Source of the DNA: Anseranas semipalmata | Taxonomy: Eukaryota > Chordata > Aves > Anseriformes > Anseranatidae | Assembly (NCBI GenBank): GCA_013399115.1 | Contig: VXAA01006433.1 | Location: 1,886,376-1,950,375, forward strand | DNA: 64,000 nt | Direction: 5' to 3' | Shown here: one piece after another, positions 10,266-25,010 of the stretch | Position numbering within the stretch: position 1 is the first letter of the stretch | Layout of the letters: every line of letters starts with the position of its first letter | Program-made: the position numbers and the translations under genes | The notes under the pieces: generated by a model | Seen by the model: the letters and a program-made list of their open reading frames with translations, nothing else | Databases searched by the model: none | What the model was told of the DNA's origin: nothing

Positions 10266-13200
10266 ACATTTTGATGAGAATTGATAAGATATGCTATTAA
10301 AATAAAAAGCATCTCTCACTATACAGAATTGCCAGCTCTGCCATATGCTGAAGGCATAGTTTGATGTCCTACTGATAGTTCCAGTTTAAGCAGTCCCTGT
10401 TACTGACATTAGAAGACAAGTTTTTCAAAGTGCAGCCCAAGCAGTCACAGGTGAGAAATACCGATTAAAGTATGTCTGTATTAATTTACAAATAAAGTTG
10501 GAGAAGTATCATGATTATTCAATAGCATCTTAATTTTACCGTAAGAAATTCTGATTTATTCTAGCATCTTGCCTGTTTGACTTAGCTAAACTTAATGAAT
10601 GCTTTATGTTCTGTATGGAAGAATATAAACTTCTAATATTAGTGTTTTTTCCATGTTTTAGATGACTTCAGTTACAGTTAGTATTTAAGCAAGAGTATTG
10701 CACATTCCACTACAAATTTTACTTTCCATAGTTAAGTAAATTATGCTAATGGTAAAACTACTTGTATTATACATAAAATAACTTATGACATAACTCTTGA
10801 TTGTATGGCAATGGGGGAAATACTATTAATCGCTGTTAAAACTATAGCATTTCTGAACAGTTTTTCTGCAGAGGTTTTGCTAATTTTCCACTAGAGTAAT
10901 ATGTTTTTCTTGCATCATCTATTTTGAAGATTCCCTATTTGTTCTCTGAGAAAGCTGGAAGAAATGCAAATGCAGAAGTCGAATGAAGCATTTCAGATCT
11001 ATGATGGAGGCTTTTTCTACTAGAACAACTGCATCTAGGCAAAAAAAAAAAAANAAAAAAAAAACACCAACAACAAAAACAGCTGTGAGAATTCATGGGT
11101 GCTTTGGAACAGAGATGGCATTCCAGTGGTTGTCAAATAAGGTGTATTTTAAATCATATATGAAATTGGTGCTTTAATTGTAAAATTGGGTTTCTTATAA
11201 ATCAAATGTAAATAACAGAAATGAGCTTGTGATTCCAGGCTCAGAGAAGGGGGGGGGGAAATAATTTTGCAGGGTTTGCTTGGTGTTGGCTTATAGAGAA
11301 ACTACTGAGATTGTTTTGAGTTCTCAGTTAAAGTATTTTGCAGGAGACTTATAGCAGTAGCAATATGTGGTAATCATCTTGTAAAGCAGAGAGAGGATTT
11401 GACTTGCTCTGAAAGCATGACCTGACGCTAACATTTTTGTCTTGCATTCTTAGTAGAGTTTGGAGCGTAACAACATTTTTGTGCAGGTACTGTATTTCAA
11501 TCAAGGGCATGTATATAATGAGTGTAAATCTGTGCTTTGCCAAACTTATGCATGTTTCATGTGTTGGCAGTGATAGTCATGCAGAAAATAAATTGCGCTA
11601 TGTCAGACTTTGTGCTGCTGATCAGAATGGAGGCAATTTGTGCTGAATTTTAAGCAGTTACGGTTTTTGACTTCCCAAATTTCTTACTGCATAGTCAACT
11701 GAGCTGTTTCCTTTAATAAAGGTAAATTTTGAAGCATATACAAAAACTTCTAATAGTGTGACTTCTTAAAGCATAGAAACTTAAATTTCAGGGTAATGTC
11801 CTATTTTAACCTTAGTTGCCAAGTAAACTATTCAATTTTTTCATTTTTAAGTTGATAACTTTCTGTAAGTTTTAAAACTTTATGCATTAGGTACGCATAA
11901 TTTTCGAAACCAGCTGTGTTAAGTTCATCAAGTTTTGAAATTTTAAAGCAAACCACCTACCTGCTATGGAAGCATGCAACTAAAATGTCTACCCCTGTGG
12001 TCAGCAAAGCCTTAGTGGGGTAGTTGTGCCAGACCCAAATTAAAATCTGTGAAGTTCTCCATAGAGCCCGTAACATATGTTGTAAAAGAAACAGTCTAAT
12101 ACATTTTGCATCTTGTCCCTGTCAGATTTTGCAGATGGGTTATTTATTTTAGACACATACATGTGGGAATTCTTACAGCACCAAGACTTCGTTTCTCCCC
12201 TATAGCAGGACTGTGTTTTGTTGTTCTGGATTAGTAGAGTGCATACCAGCATAACTTGAGGAAGATTATCCAAGGGCAACAAATAGAGGTAAACTTTCAT
12301 TGCCCTTTTTCTCTGTAACTATTGGACTAAGCCACAGTTTGATTACTAAAAAGTGCAGGTGAAGTTAACCAGAGCTGTTTGATTTTGATTGTTGGTGCAA
12401 TGATGTCTTTCTATATGCAGACAAGCTTCTAAGCTATGTCTTTGCTGTTACTTTATAAATATCAAAATGCTTTTGACTATTACTGCTATGACAAATAATG
12501 CCCAGAACTTGTTGCATATTTATTAGATTTTTCTGGTTAAGGTGAGTTTATGAAGGCTTGATATGGAAGAATATGGATATCTTTTTGAATGTACCTTTCT
12601 CTTCAATTGTCTTGTTGGTTTTTGCTGCTGTCTTTTTTCCTTTTTTTCAGAAAGTAGGCTGGCACCTTTGAAATAATATAAATACAGTATCTCAAGTAAT
12701 GAACCTGCAAATGCTTTATAATGGAATTTCAGCAAGTTCAGTTTCCTCAGTTAAAAGACATGGAGATAAGTTTTGGAGATAAGTTTTATCATCTCTGTAA
12801 CAATGCCTTTAATAGGAAAGGTATCATGTCAAATCTAGTTGATCTCAGAGCAAACTACAAGAAGGGTTAACTTGTATACTAGGTTAGGAAAATAGTGTTT
12901 TGCCAGTAATGCCAAAATAGCAGACATCTACTTCTGACAAGCTGACAGACCAGAGAATTGAAACTTAATGAATCTTAATGCTTTCTGTCATGTACTTCAA
13001 TTTTCTCAAATTATTTCTCCAATTAGTTCTAGTCTTTGTGAAGGAATGACTAATGATAATTAATACATTCTTATAATTTGCATATTCAGTCTCCAGTGTT
13101 TCTAAAAAAATGTAGATTTGTGTATAGGGTGAGCCATGTTAGTCTATTTCTTTGGGTGCTGAGGTTTTTCAGCTTTTCAGGTGTATATTTTCAATTGTAC

Positions 13201-16200
13201 AGGGAGAATACGGTAGATGCATTAAATGGTTTAACATGCTTTTGCCATAAGAAATAATTTGGGCATAACGAGGTCTTAGTTTTCTGAAAGGAATTTTTTC
13301 TCAGCTATTCTTTAAGGGGTAGGTAGGGAACGTAGGGATGCAAAGCTATTGTCAGGAGGCTCAACTCATCCATGAGTCTAAATCTGCTTTGGGAAACTTT
13401 TAGATCTGCAAGATGACAAAAAAGATAAGCCCAGATGTTGGGTGTCTGCTCTTCAGATTTTTTTTTCAGTATTTTTAAGGTGTCTATACCTCTTTGATAT
13501 CATTCAGTTTTGTTCCACTCAACATGCACACGTGGAGGTATTTATCTAAGTACATCATATGAATTTTGTGTTTAAAATCAGTAGCGTATTTTAGCTGTTG
13601 CTTTTACTTTATTTTGTCTGCATAGGAGCTCCAGCTTTCCGTGCTGCTCTGCAGGTACTTAACCTTTGACTCTAAAAAACAAGTTGGTTTCTGCTTAATT
13701 AGTCTTGCCTCTTCTGATGCAAATGCTCATTCAGAGGAAAGAACTGAGATCAAACAAGTTTTTTTTTCACTAAAGAGGGCAGCAGGATAAAATTTATAAT
13801 AGATTGGCGGGATATAAAGAATCAGCTTGAAGAAATAGAACTCAATATTTGGCAGAATAATCTACTGAAACAGACTTTCTGTAATGGAGATGCTTTCAAG
13901 CTACTAATGCAGAAAAATACCTTGAGACTATAATGAACATGCAAGATGGGACTTTGCAAAAACAAACAAGGCAGCAAGGAGATAGTTTGTTTAAAAACTT
14001 TCAGCTTCTGCTGCTTGGGTTGGTGTTGCCCCACCATCACAAGCTGAGGCTAAAACTGCCCTGCCTTCTCGTAAGAGGATTGCCCCTTCTCCACAGCTTG
14101 CAGGCCTGCAGCCTGAAGGGCAGGTATTTCAGGTGTTTATTAGCATAATTTGTGGCTGGTAGACCCTCTAAAAGCTTTTGGGTATATACAAAGCCAGGTT
14201 CTGCCTGTAGCTGGTTCAGGACTCCTAAACTGGTGAGATTTCAGTGCTGGTGATTAAGGTTACCACAGGAACTGGCAAGAGTGGAGGAATGAGTCTGTCA
14301 GAGCTCTGGAAGCCTGCAAGAGTTGCAGAGTCAGTATGTCTGAAATTAGCGTCTCTGGATAGCTACAAAAAGGCTATTTATTCAGATGTACTTTATCAAA
14401 GAAATGGAGTGCTTGCAGTCTGAGCTACTTTATTGACAAATATTTCATACTAGTCTTGTCACTTGTTTAGTTAAATATGCGGTGTTTACTGGGGCAGCAT
14501 GCCCTGGTCATATTCATCTCTGTGAATATTCTGTACAAATTTTAATCAAAGTACTCAAGCAGAATACTGGCTTTCCAAAAGAATTATCCTGAAAAAAATG
14601 TTAGTATGGATGTTCAGGAAGTTTTTTCTTATGATACTTCCCTTGACATTAGAAGCTATTTAAAATATGTTGGGATAAAAATATCTTTTAGTCCTAAACA
14701 GCATAGTCAATGTAAGAACTGAAATATAGTTCCAGGTAAGGTGTCCAATGTGTAGTTTAATACTAGTCCTCCCAGATACTGACCATTCTGGGCTGGCTGC
14801 TAGGTGGTATTCTGGACAGTTAGAAAAGAATGAAGAGCTAAAAATTATGAGGATTTGACTGGTTTATGTTAAGGGGAGGTTTCTATTTGATGTTGAGGAA
14901 TGTTAAGTCTGGTTATTTAAATATGTCTCAAATCAGCTGTTGAGAATACTCCATTTGGTATAAAACCAAGAGCATTTCGAAGTTGGGTTCCTGTGTAAAT
15001 CAAAAATAACTATCTCTGCACTCTTGTTCATTCTGTGAACAGTCATTGTATTTACAATCCTTCAGTGCTATCAGCAAGTCCATAATCTTCCCTCTTTGCT
15101 TGTTTGCAGAGAGCAAACTAAACATTTGCTTCTGGTTCCGCCAAATAAAAACATGTAGAGGTAGAGGAAGGTGCTGTTGCACTGAGACAGTCTCTAACAA
15201 TAATCTTTGTTTTAACATGAAACACAAAGACAGGAAGAAATTTTTCCTGACATGAATGTTTTTCCTCTCATTTCATTCTTTAAAAACAAACACAAAACCC
15301 AGGGCTGGTTCAGCAACAGTCAGTGCCGCTGAGGTCACATGAGTAATAAAAAATATGAAGCTTATATAGCTGTATGTAAAGATTCCTATCACAGAACCAT
15401 CAGTAGTGCTGGCATAATTTTGTATTTTTTATTTGGCACTTACAAGGCTAAACTTGAGTGTCAGAATTAGCTTTTCGTGCAGATAAAAAGGGTTTAAAAG
15501 TCTACAATGGAGATGCCAATTCCCCCAGAGCTGCCTGCAGATGTGCTGCCTAGGAGGAAAGGAAAGGGCATGGCTGGCTTAGTAGGGCTGAGGCTTCGGT
15601 GCTCATCTGTTCACAGTTAGTGTCTTTGCACATGCTTGTCAAAGCCATTCAGTCAGCAATTTATGCCGAAATAGTGAAGTTGAGGGTGAAGGAGGACATT
15701 CATGTGTCGTCCACAGCAGTGTTCTCCAGCAGGGCAGAAGAGTTATCAGTGGGGCAGTAAAACCTGTATTGGAGCTGATCAATGGCTGTTTTCTTGGTGA
15801 ATAGATGCCTTATATCAGTCTTCAGCTGTCACATCAATACCTTTCTCCACCAGTTGAAATACTTTTTCTTTTTTTTTTTTTTTTTTTTACTACCCAATTC
15901 TCTAAATGTGTACTATAAACCTTTCTGAGCATGCTACATTATTGGAGTTTGCAGCTGAACTTGCTACTGGCTTGATCACAAGCTCCATGTATTTAGGATT
16001 CGTTTCCCTGTAGAACACTTAACTGCGTGCATGCATGCACACATACACAGAGCAAAAATGCCTGTCTAGGATTTGTTAAGTTGTTCACACTTAATTCTTG
16101 TGCATTTGCACAGTCATAGGGGGGAAGGTTTTCTGCAAACCAGAAGGACAAAGGTGCCGTTGCAGATTTCTTAAGTTGTGCATTTTTCTTCTGTGCTTTA

Positions 16201-19200
16201 AGTAAATATCTACTATTATTATCAAGTAGTTGATTAGCAAGAATGTGCACAGGTGATAAGTGCTTTTATTTCCAGTGAGTTTGAGCTGGAAGGACCTGTC
16301 ACCTTCACGTTGCAGGCCAAGTGCTCATCCTTCCCATTTGCACCTAGCAAATTTTTTTTTTTGCTCCCACTCTTCTAGGTGACAGCTGCTCGGGGAATAG
16401 GTGAAGAGAAATGACGCTTAAAAAATAGATTCTGGCTCTGTTGTGAGCGCTGTGGTCAATAGCCTGTTTCTGAGTAGGTGGATGGCAGAGTTATCATAAC
16501 TGCACTTGGAAGATCTGCAGGACGAATTCAGAGGGGAACAGTGATCTTTCTTTGGTCCTCGCCCAGGAACTGTGTTAACGTGATGTGTGTCCTTCTGGAG
16601 CCCTGTAATGGGATTTGAACGAAAACATGTGCAAGAGCCTGCAGGTTGTAAATGATACTTGTCAAGCTGGCTGGGAAATGCCTTTTCAATTGGTTAGAGT
16701 GATTACCTCTTGTTCTTTAGATATGCTGCTACACTAACATGCTAGATGTGAATACTATTGTCTTATTGGCCTTCAAAAGTGACAAAGTTATAGAATCTGT
16801 TCATTAGATTTGCTTTTGCTTGAAAAATCACTTTAAAAAGGAACTGTTTTTCCCTTAAATAAGTAATACATGTTTGGAAATGTCCTTACAAGTGAGGGAA
16901 ATTCTAAAAATCAATGGGCTGGAGGGTTTTATGTTTAATAACGCAAGTAGGTATGTACAAAGTGAAGAAAAACAGCTCTTAAAGCAGATCTTGATACTTC
17001 CCACTTACAGCTGTTGTTACTAATTCTTAATTTGTAACACTCATTAAAGCTTTGTTAAACACTTCATTCCATCCTCTAAAGTGTAAGCGAATAGTGCTTT
17101 GAATCAACTCAAGTTTTGGGGGTGTGGCCAATTTGAGATGCTTAAAACAGGTCAAGCTTCCAAAGAATGACTATTTTTAATGTGTTTCAACGGTTTTGAA
17201 AGCCCAGTCATGCAATTTAGCAATTGTAGTCCCTTGTCTTCAGAAAATGCTGGATTATATATAACTAAGCATGTATATGAAAATGCCCACAACAGAGGTT
17301 TTATAGAACTGCAGCTACCAAAGTTAGTGTGCTGTCTAAAGAGTCTCCATGTTTCTTGCAGGCTTTTGAATACTGCTGCAATTGAAATGGTAAAGAACTT
17401 TGGGTTTTGCAGATTGGTGGAACACTGAGCGTTTGAAGTGTTTTCATATACGGTACGAAAAGTACAGGATTTGAGTCCTGACATATTAAATGCATTCATT
17501 ATATTGTTTTTAAATTGACCGTAAAACTCAAAGCAATCCTATGTTCTATAAGAATAAGCTAACCTACAAGCTCCAATATTCACGATGTTTGTTGAAATAG
17601 AGCTATTTTGTGGGTGGAGCATAGCAGTTTAACAGCCATGGGAAGCCAGGGCTAAGGAAAGGTATTACAGATTTGAAACTTTATCTATTGAGGTCTCATT
17701 GTATGAGTCAAAACGCTACAAAGAAATCCCACTAGTGCTAACAAAATTGCAGTAGGATCTCCGTTTTTACCACCCATCCCTTATTATCTGCTGTCTTCCA
17801 TCAAAAGGACAGTATTTCCCGTGGAAGTTTTTTTTTTCATTTCTGGAAATGGATTTTGTGTTGGCACAAGGTAGTTTAGAAAATGTGTGCATGCAGCATG
17901 CTCAGGATCTATTCAAGCAGTTCATTTAACATCTGTGAAAATAAGCCATGCATTTTCATCTTCCTTCAGTCGAGACTTTCTTAGCCTTGCCTCTCCTCCT
18001 TCATCACTGTAATACCCCATTTACCAACTGTGTGCAGAATCCTCTGGGTGAGAAGCACTTCTCTAAGGATGTAGCAAGAAAGGTGCGCACTTAGCATGCA
18101 GTCTGCTACTAAGATCCCTCTAAAATAAGTTGGACTGTAAGTTTGGAAGTTAGACTGACAGACAAAATTACTGATGCATCTTTTCAACCCTATCCCTTTT
18201 GCCCTTTGTCCACCTATTTTTGTAGGTAGTACAAAATATACTCTTGCAAGGTGTATCTCTGTTGTTAGGAGTCATCTTGTATTCTCTGATTGTCTGAAGA
18301 TCCCCTTTTTTGTAGAGAATTCTACATATTTATAGGGAATCATTTCAAAATTGCTAGTTACAATGGTTTCAAACAGTTAAAATAAGGCACTGCTGCTCTG
18401 GTGTACTGAATTATCACTGTGTACATAAGTCAGAGGATTCAGTGAGAAAAGGCAGACGTGATGACGGTACAATTTGTTTTCTGAAAACGTTAGTTTAGTA
18501 GAATATTTCCCTTATTACAAAAATGCATTAACCAAATACACATGCATATTTTGAGCATCAATATTATGTTTTCATATCCTGCAGTAGATTAAAATGTCAA
18601 TCATATTATCCATATTTCATAGTCCTCTAGAAGCCTCAGGGAAGGTGCACATGTCTAGTGTTACTCGTGTTCCACCAATAAAACAACTCTCAAGAAGGAA
18701 ATCTGTGCAGGCCATATAGCAAGATGTCAAATTAATTGTACCAAAATAATGAGTTAGCACCAAATGCTAATTAAATATTGATGGAAGTCATACTTTCAAT
18801 TATCTTCATTATGGTGCAATGTTTTATGTAGACATGAAATGCTTGGAATGTGGGCATATATTATAATTAGTCTTGTCATATAAAAATACTAGAGTTATTT
18901 CTCTTCTGTAAAATCCATTTTTAATGCACTGGAGGTCCATGTGTAGTATCTTTTTGATATAGTGGAATTTATTAAATGTTTGTGTTCATTCCTTTTTCTT
19001 CCTCCTTCCATTAAAAACCCTGAGAAACAATCATCTTCAATGGAGAGGCTCTGTACATACAGGTTCTGCTGCTGCTAGCCTAGTTAGCCGTGCTCTGCCT
19101 CCATGCCTTTTCTCCCAGTCAGTGCACTAAAACGTGGTGACTCTGAGTCTTGGTAGGGTTTTTAGCGAGGGTGTGAACATACTGGCTGAAGTCCTTTGGT

Positions 19201-22200
19201 TCTCCAGGAAGTAGAGATCAATTTCGCCTCGCTGACAGATTTCTGAGCATTTGTTCTAATCTCTACTGCCCCTGTGTCTCCTCTCCTTCTTTGCAAGGTT
19301 TTTATGTGCTGAGCTGAACTGAGATGGAGACTGCAAGAGCATGGCAGCTAACTTGCTGCAGTTCAGCTTCAGGAGCAGAGCGGGAAGGGGCAACTGCAGC
19401 ATCTCAATGTCAAAGAGGACAGCAGCTCTAGAGTGGCGTAGCAGAAAGAAATCCAAAAGCATGAGCATTGCAGTAGGAAACTGAGCTGAAGCAGACAGGA
19501 ACAAGTGAGATGTAAGCCAGGAGAATAGGATGGGCAGGGCCTGCTCCTCTCTGCAGTGGGGAAAAGGCTTTTAAGCTTAAAAAAAATTAGAGAACAGCAT
19601 TTTGAGAAGGGCTTAATTAATCAAAAACAAAGATGCAGGACTATGTGTTGCTAGGACTTCATTGTCTAGAGACTAGTAAGATGGCAAGTCCCAGAAACAG
19701 TCCTGCCAGAATATTTTTGTATATGAAATTCCTTTTGGGGAAAATGGGTAAACTTACCCCAAAATCAACAATTCAAACATGTATAATATTGTGCAGCCTA
19801 GTTACTCTCAAATCCCTTGAGCTCTCATAGAAACAGAAAAAATGACTTCCAAGGTTAAAAGTCCTACTGTAAAATGCTGTCCTAGAACTTTAAGGGTGTG
19901 TGTGTGTGTAAGGATTTCTCTTTAATAAACAGAGGGTGAAAATAAACTGGATTGAAAATGAATCCTTTCTGCAGACTTTGTGGAAAGGAAAACCTTATGC
20001 TTACCCACCGCTTGGGTGGGCTTTCCCAGGCTGGGCTGGAGAAGAGGTCTACTTGCCGTCTTGGGATAAGACACAACCTGTGCTACTTTGGGATGGGGGG
20101 TGAGAGGTGGAAATACTGTTCTTCTGTCTCTTGGCCATAATTAACCATCTTTGCAGGTTGAATGCTAAGGATGCTTACAGCAAAGCCTCCATGATGCACT
20201 AGGATGTGCGCGCCTCTATCTGCAGGATGGTGAAAAAAGCCCAGATCCCAAAGCACGAATACTGTCATTTCTAAGAGCACCGAAAGCCTGAGTAGATGCA
20301 GGTAGGTGAGATATGATTAGAAAGGAGGGTGCAGTTTTTTTTCTTGTGGAAGGTGCAGCTTTAGAGTTGTTGTCTGAGTATAAACTGTTCCTAAAAGGTA
20401 ACTCTGATATTATTCACTGTGGAATATACATGAACCCAGTGAGAGGCATTTGAAAATTACCAACGGTGAAGCGTGGCAGAGCGAAAGGAGTACTTCAGCT
20501 GAAGAATAGATAATACCCAGTAGAGCAGAACTGCGGTACCAGCTGCTGAGAGGGTAATTCAATGCTCATAACGATTTTCAACTTCATTCTAAAACTATCA
20601 CTTTGGAAGTATTCCTCATCTAAAGTACAAAGTTTCCCCAGACCATCAGAATAGAATCTCTCCACATCCTCAACATGTGAAATTAATGACTGAATATTAT
20701 GCTGAGAGCCATTTAATTAAAAACACTTCCATTAATAATGCAGTTGGAGAGTGTATGTGTGTTATGTAATTAAAGATAGTACATCAGTAAATGATACTAT
20801 GCAAAACCAATTCAAAAAATTCAAATGAAGCAGTGTAACATAAGGAACTTAATTCAAGTGGGAATAAAAGTCAATGTGAAATAAGCTCAATTTTTCCTGG
20901 AAGCTGCAATTAATCTGCTTCTGGCAACACTATTCAATACTTATGTTTTAAATAAGGGGTTCTGCTTGTTTTAAAGGTAACTGGTGTAATGTATCAAAAT
21001 ACATTTCTCTCTGCTTCCTTTACCAGATAAAATGACAACTATCCCTGATATCTCAACACATGGATAAGCTTGGATGACTTAATGGGCCTGAACTGCCTTG
21101 CATGCTATTCATCCATGGTGCCATTTTTACTTTGAGCAGTGAGGTTGTGCTGGGCTGTCGCAAAACACTGTGGGTCTAGCAAATATAAATACTTCAAAAC
21201 CAGCAGAAAAGTTGCAAAAGAAGGCACAGCCTTGAGACAGAGTGATCACCTGGCATCCTCTCCAGGAAGCTCAGGTGATCGGGTGCCTTGTTTTCCCAGA
21301 GTTCTTTGGCTAATCCAGATCTTCACTGACTGAAGTCGGAAATGCTGCAGTTAAATATAATTGACATAAGACTACTTAATTCCAATCCACTTCTCAAGTA
21401 CTATATAATATTAAATAGGCTTGCTTATCATCTTAAATGTGGCATCTTGAAATATTTTTAATCCTTTGGTTTACCTCCCCAGAAATCTGTGTTAAATATT
21501 CTGCCCTGGGGTGCTAGGTTAGCAGTGTAAGTCTGCTCAGCATCACCTGCCATTGCGGCATGTGCTTCAGAAACACCTTAAAAAGTGGAGGAAGAGTGTA
21601 AGTAGTATTGACATAAAATAGACTCAAGGTGCCTTGCTGTTCAGTTCTCTTACTAAGCTGAAACACAGAAGCTTAAGTCTTGAAATACTTGAGTTAAAAT
21701 CAGCTTGACAAATTTTGAGAACCTGGACTTTTTTGGAACAGACTACAAGGATATAAATGTGAATTGTTATGCAAGTAACTGCAGTAGGTATTGCTGCTGT
21801 TGCCACATCCCCAGGGGCATGCACAGAGCTTGACCCTCTAGAGCTGGCACCGGCACGGGAGCTGCACCCAGGGGTGGGAGCTGTGGGGTCCCTGTGTCCA
21901 TGTTGCCGCCTGCTCCGTGCACCCACGGGAGCCAGCACGCGCTGCAGGGAGCAGCAGCCCAGCATCCATCCTGCGTGTGAGCCAGGGCATTGTATGTGGG
22001 CTGGAAAGCCCCACATCCTCGCCCGAGAGGAGGTGCCTTCCATTCCCTAGCAGAGCTCAGTTGCATTTCTTCGGAGACTTCAAAAATATGGGCAGGAAGG
22101 GGATGCGGTCACTGCCCACCCATCTGAAAACCTCACAGTTGGGACATTTATCAGGACCTTGCTCTCATGGCTGCTTAGGTGTTCATCAGGAGTGCCTATG

Positions 22201-24640
22201 TGATGTTCTGAGTCCCAGCTGGAAGGAACTGAGTTGAGTTACTTGCTTTGAGCTTGCCTGGGACTGTATGAGTTGTAAGCTGAAAAATTGTTAAGGTTAG
22301 GTTACTTAGGGTTTAGGCAGCTGAAGTGTACTGTGCCAGCCTTCTGCAACCTTCACCCTTTCCTATGATGTGGCTCTGTGCTAGTGAGCACAGTGGGTCA
22401 TTTCCATAGCGTGCATGTTGGGTGCTGGCAGCATCAGTGTTGCCTATAGGACCTCTAGACCAAAAGATCCCAAGTCTTATTTCTTGGGAAGTAACATTGG
22501 CTGTAGTAGGTAATACAAGTCTGACCAATACTAGAAGATCCAAGCAAACACACTGCTAACTTTACTTGCCTTTTTCTTTTCTTTTTTTTTTTTTTTTTTG
22601 CTGTTTTTAACTTTAGGGCTAATTCAGATAGCCTCACTGTCTCGTATTTCACTATTCACTTTCTTGCCAATTTGGAACCAATTAAAATGTATCACCTTTC
22701 CGGAAGATCACCAGCTTATTTGGAGCTGTTAAGATAAGGTAGCCAAAGCTTAATTGACTGCATAATGATGAAAGAGCCACAGACTGTCTTGGAATGAGGC
22801 AAGAGAATAGAGAAGGTGGATTTGCATCTGAAGTGGCTAAAATGTAAAGCAGCTGATTCGAGGTATACAGAATGATGGCTGAAACATGAGATGCTAGTCT
22901 CAGATCAGGGTGATAATAAAACTGTTTTCTTTCCCAGTGACAGCCAACAGGACAGGTGTGAGGTGAGTAGTGGGACATCAGAGCAAATGTTTCAGAAGCA
23001 GCTTTTGCACAATTTCTTCTCTCCCGGGGCTGTGCTCACTGCCACAGGCTGCGTCCTGCAGTGTCCTGTGCACTGTTCCCATGGCCCAGGTCTGGATGAG
23101 ATCCCAAGCCCTGCCTGCTGCCTACTAACAAGCCAAAGAGATCACTGTTTTGCTGTGTGCCATTCATTGTGCCAGCTCCGTGCTTCCCAAATTGCTCCTG
23201 TCCTGTAGTAAGGAGCGGTGGTTGAGCCTTTTGACATGAGGTTTGCAGGCAGAGAAATGCTCATCATCTCTGAAGCCTCAACATAATCTAGCTTCCTCTG
23301 TCTTGGTGAGGGTTGAATCCTTCAGATCTCTGAAGCCTTGAATCCTTCAGATCCCTAAAAGTCACATCGTTCCTTTTATTGCCCATTCATCAGTTGCTGT
23401 TGGACAACAAAAAACAATGCATAGGAAGGGGAGCTGTGAATGTGGTACGATGGCAAAACTGAAAGGGGTGAGTGTGTCACTCTAACTGCCTGGATGGCTT
23501 TCGTAAGTAAGTTGGCATGGCTGCAGATGGAGCTGAGGCTTGGATGTGAAGAACACTGACAGGATATTGGGTCTCAGACAAGTATGTCCCTGGTCGTGCA
23601 GTCAGGTCTGACAGGTATGTCTGGGTCCTGCAGATCCTAAAGCATCTAATGCACTGCCTCTGCATCCCAGCAACTCAATGGGTTTGTGCTGAGTTACATC
23701 TTAGGAAAAGCATTTTTTGTGATTTTATTTTTTTGCCTTCAAAATTTAGTCTAGATTACTGGGGTTTCTACTTGAGTACTTACAGCTGGAAGCTTGCTTC
23801 TGGCTGAAAAGCTGTGGGTGTTCTGGGCTGGTGAGCTGCGTGATTTGGTGGGCAGCAGCAGTCTCTGCAGGACGATGTTGCTGTGCCATGGGGTTGGCAA
23901 CACCCAGCAGATTACATCCAGTTTGCATCACTACTGAATGCAGATGTGAGCTGGTTGTGGACCTGTGCTCAAAGACTGTCAAGGTGAGGTGTGGTTTCAC
24001 TGAAGTGGGCTGTTTCGTGACAATTCATCTCTCCCCAAACCAATCCATCAGGCACCTCTTTTGTGCAGGCTCCTTGCACGTGCTGGAGCTGCCCGGCTTG
24101 CACAGGCAGCAGGGAGCAGGCTGCTGACACATGGCTTAACTTTCCAAAGACCTGAATTCAGCAGGGACCTGATATAAATTTGTGACCCTGACTTTGGAAA
24201 CCTGTGAGGGGATTACACTAACTCCTAGTTTTTTGTCAGTGACCGGTACAGTACAGGTAATATTCTCTAAGTACAGTTCAATGCTAGTCGCCCATACGTT
24301 AGAAACGTCATTTTATTTGCTCATTTTAAAACACAAGAAGGAAACTGCTTCTTGTGGATGCATCTAAGAGGTGTTCACAAGAGGCAGAGATGGGAATGGC
24401 ATAGTCTACTTTTTCACATGAGACAGCCTACAGCTAAAAATGTGTTTGATTGATGTGTGTTTCATTGAGCTGCTTAGTTTGTGACTTGTTATTGTCTTTT
24501 CTACTATGCATATTTGAATAGGAACAGTGGTAATGACGAATCATTATTATACTATAAATAAAACATTACCCAGATTATGCTGGTCAACAAAGCATAAAAC
24601 AAACAGCAAACTCTAATGTCCTTGAATTACACATGATTTG
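10266..24640. other. Intergenic, no gene recognised
   Basis: About 14 kb of mostly AT-rich DNA between the retroposon and the first CpG-rich block. All open frames are short and match no family I know. Low-complexity items include an A run with an N at 11041-11064, a T run near 15868-15890, a GT run at 19897-19909 and a T run near 22581-22600. A duplicated GAATCCTTCAGATC motif occurs near 23313 and 23340. AT-rich segments with homeodomain-like TAATTA/ATTAAT cores occur at about 18720-18860 and 20660-20900 and may be conserved non-coding DNA, which I cannot confirm. Confidence 0.55.
11041..11064. repeat. Poly(A) run with an ambiguous base
   Basis: Thirteen A, one N at 11054, then ten A. The lone N most likely marks an uncertain homopolymer length in the assembly. 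Confidence 0.9.
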
Positions 24641-24839
24641 GGGTGGGGGGGCAGCATGGGGTGCTGACTTGCACCGAACACCTTCACCTGGTTGCTGTGA
24701 GAGTTTTTCCGGTCACATCAGGATTACTCAGGGGGTTTGCTCTTCCAGCACAGGCTAGTAAATTCCCCCTGAAAAGAACACGTAGCACCCTCGGGGAGGT
24801 CGCAGCAAACAACGCTCAGCTTTTTGCCTTTTCTGTCTT

Positions 24840-25010
24840 GCTCGCGGCCGGAGCACTGAGATGCGGGAGCCTGGGAGCTGGCACGCAGGCGGGGAGGAGG
24901 GAAGAGAGCCCCGAGCCCCGGTGCGACAGCGGCAGCGCTGCCGCGGCCGAGAGGCCGAGGAGCCTGCAGCAGGACAGGCCCACCGGCTAGGTGCACGAGG
25001 AGGTGCGGAG
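24840..25010. promoter_or_regulatory. CpG-rich block between SPOPL and NXPH2
   Basis: The sequence changes sharply from AT-rich to GC-rich with about a dozen or more CpGs in 170 bases (for example GCGGCCGG near 24844 and GCTGCCGCGGCC near 24937). It is followed by a purine-rich, G-run stretch to about 25070. No protein family is recognised in any frame. It could be a promoter of an unannotated non-coding transcript, or simply a local GC-rich island. Confidence 0.4.

Noticed and set aside
9888..10319. A 143-codon - strand frame that could be called an MTA-like protein gene
   Set aside because: It joins leader, MTA3 retrocopy, filler and CR1 in one chance frame. The true start codon is lost and all later MTA domains are missing.
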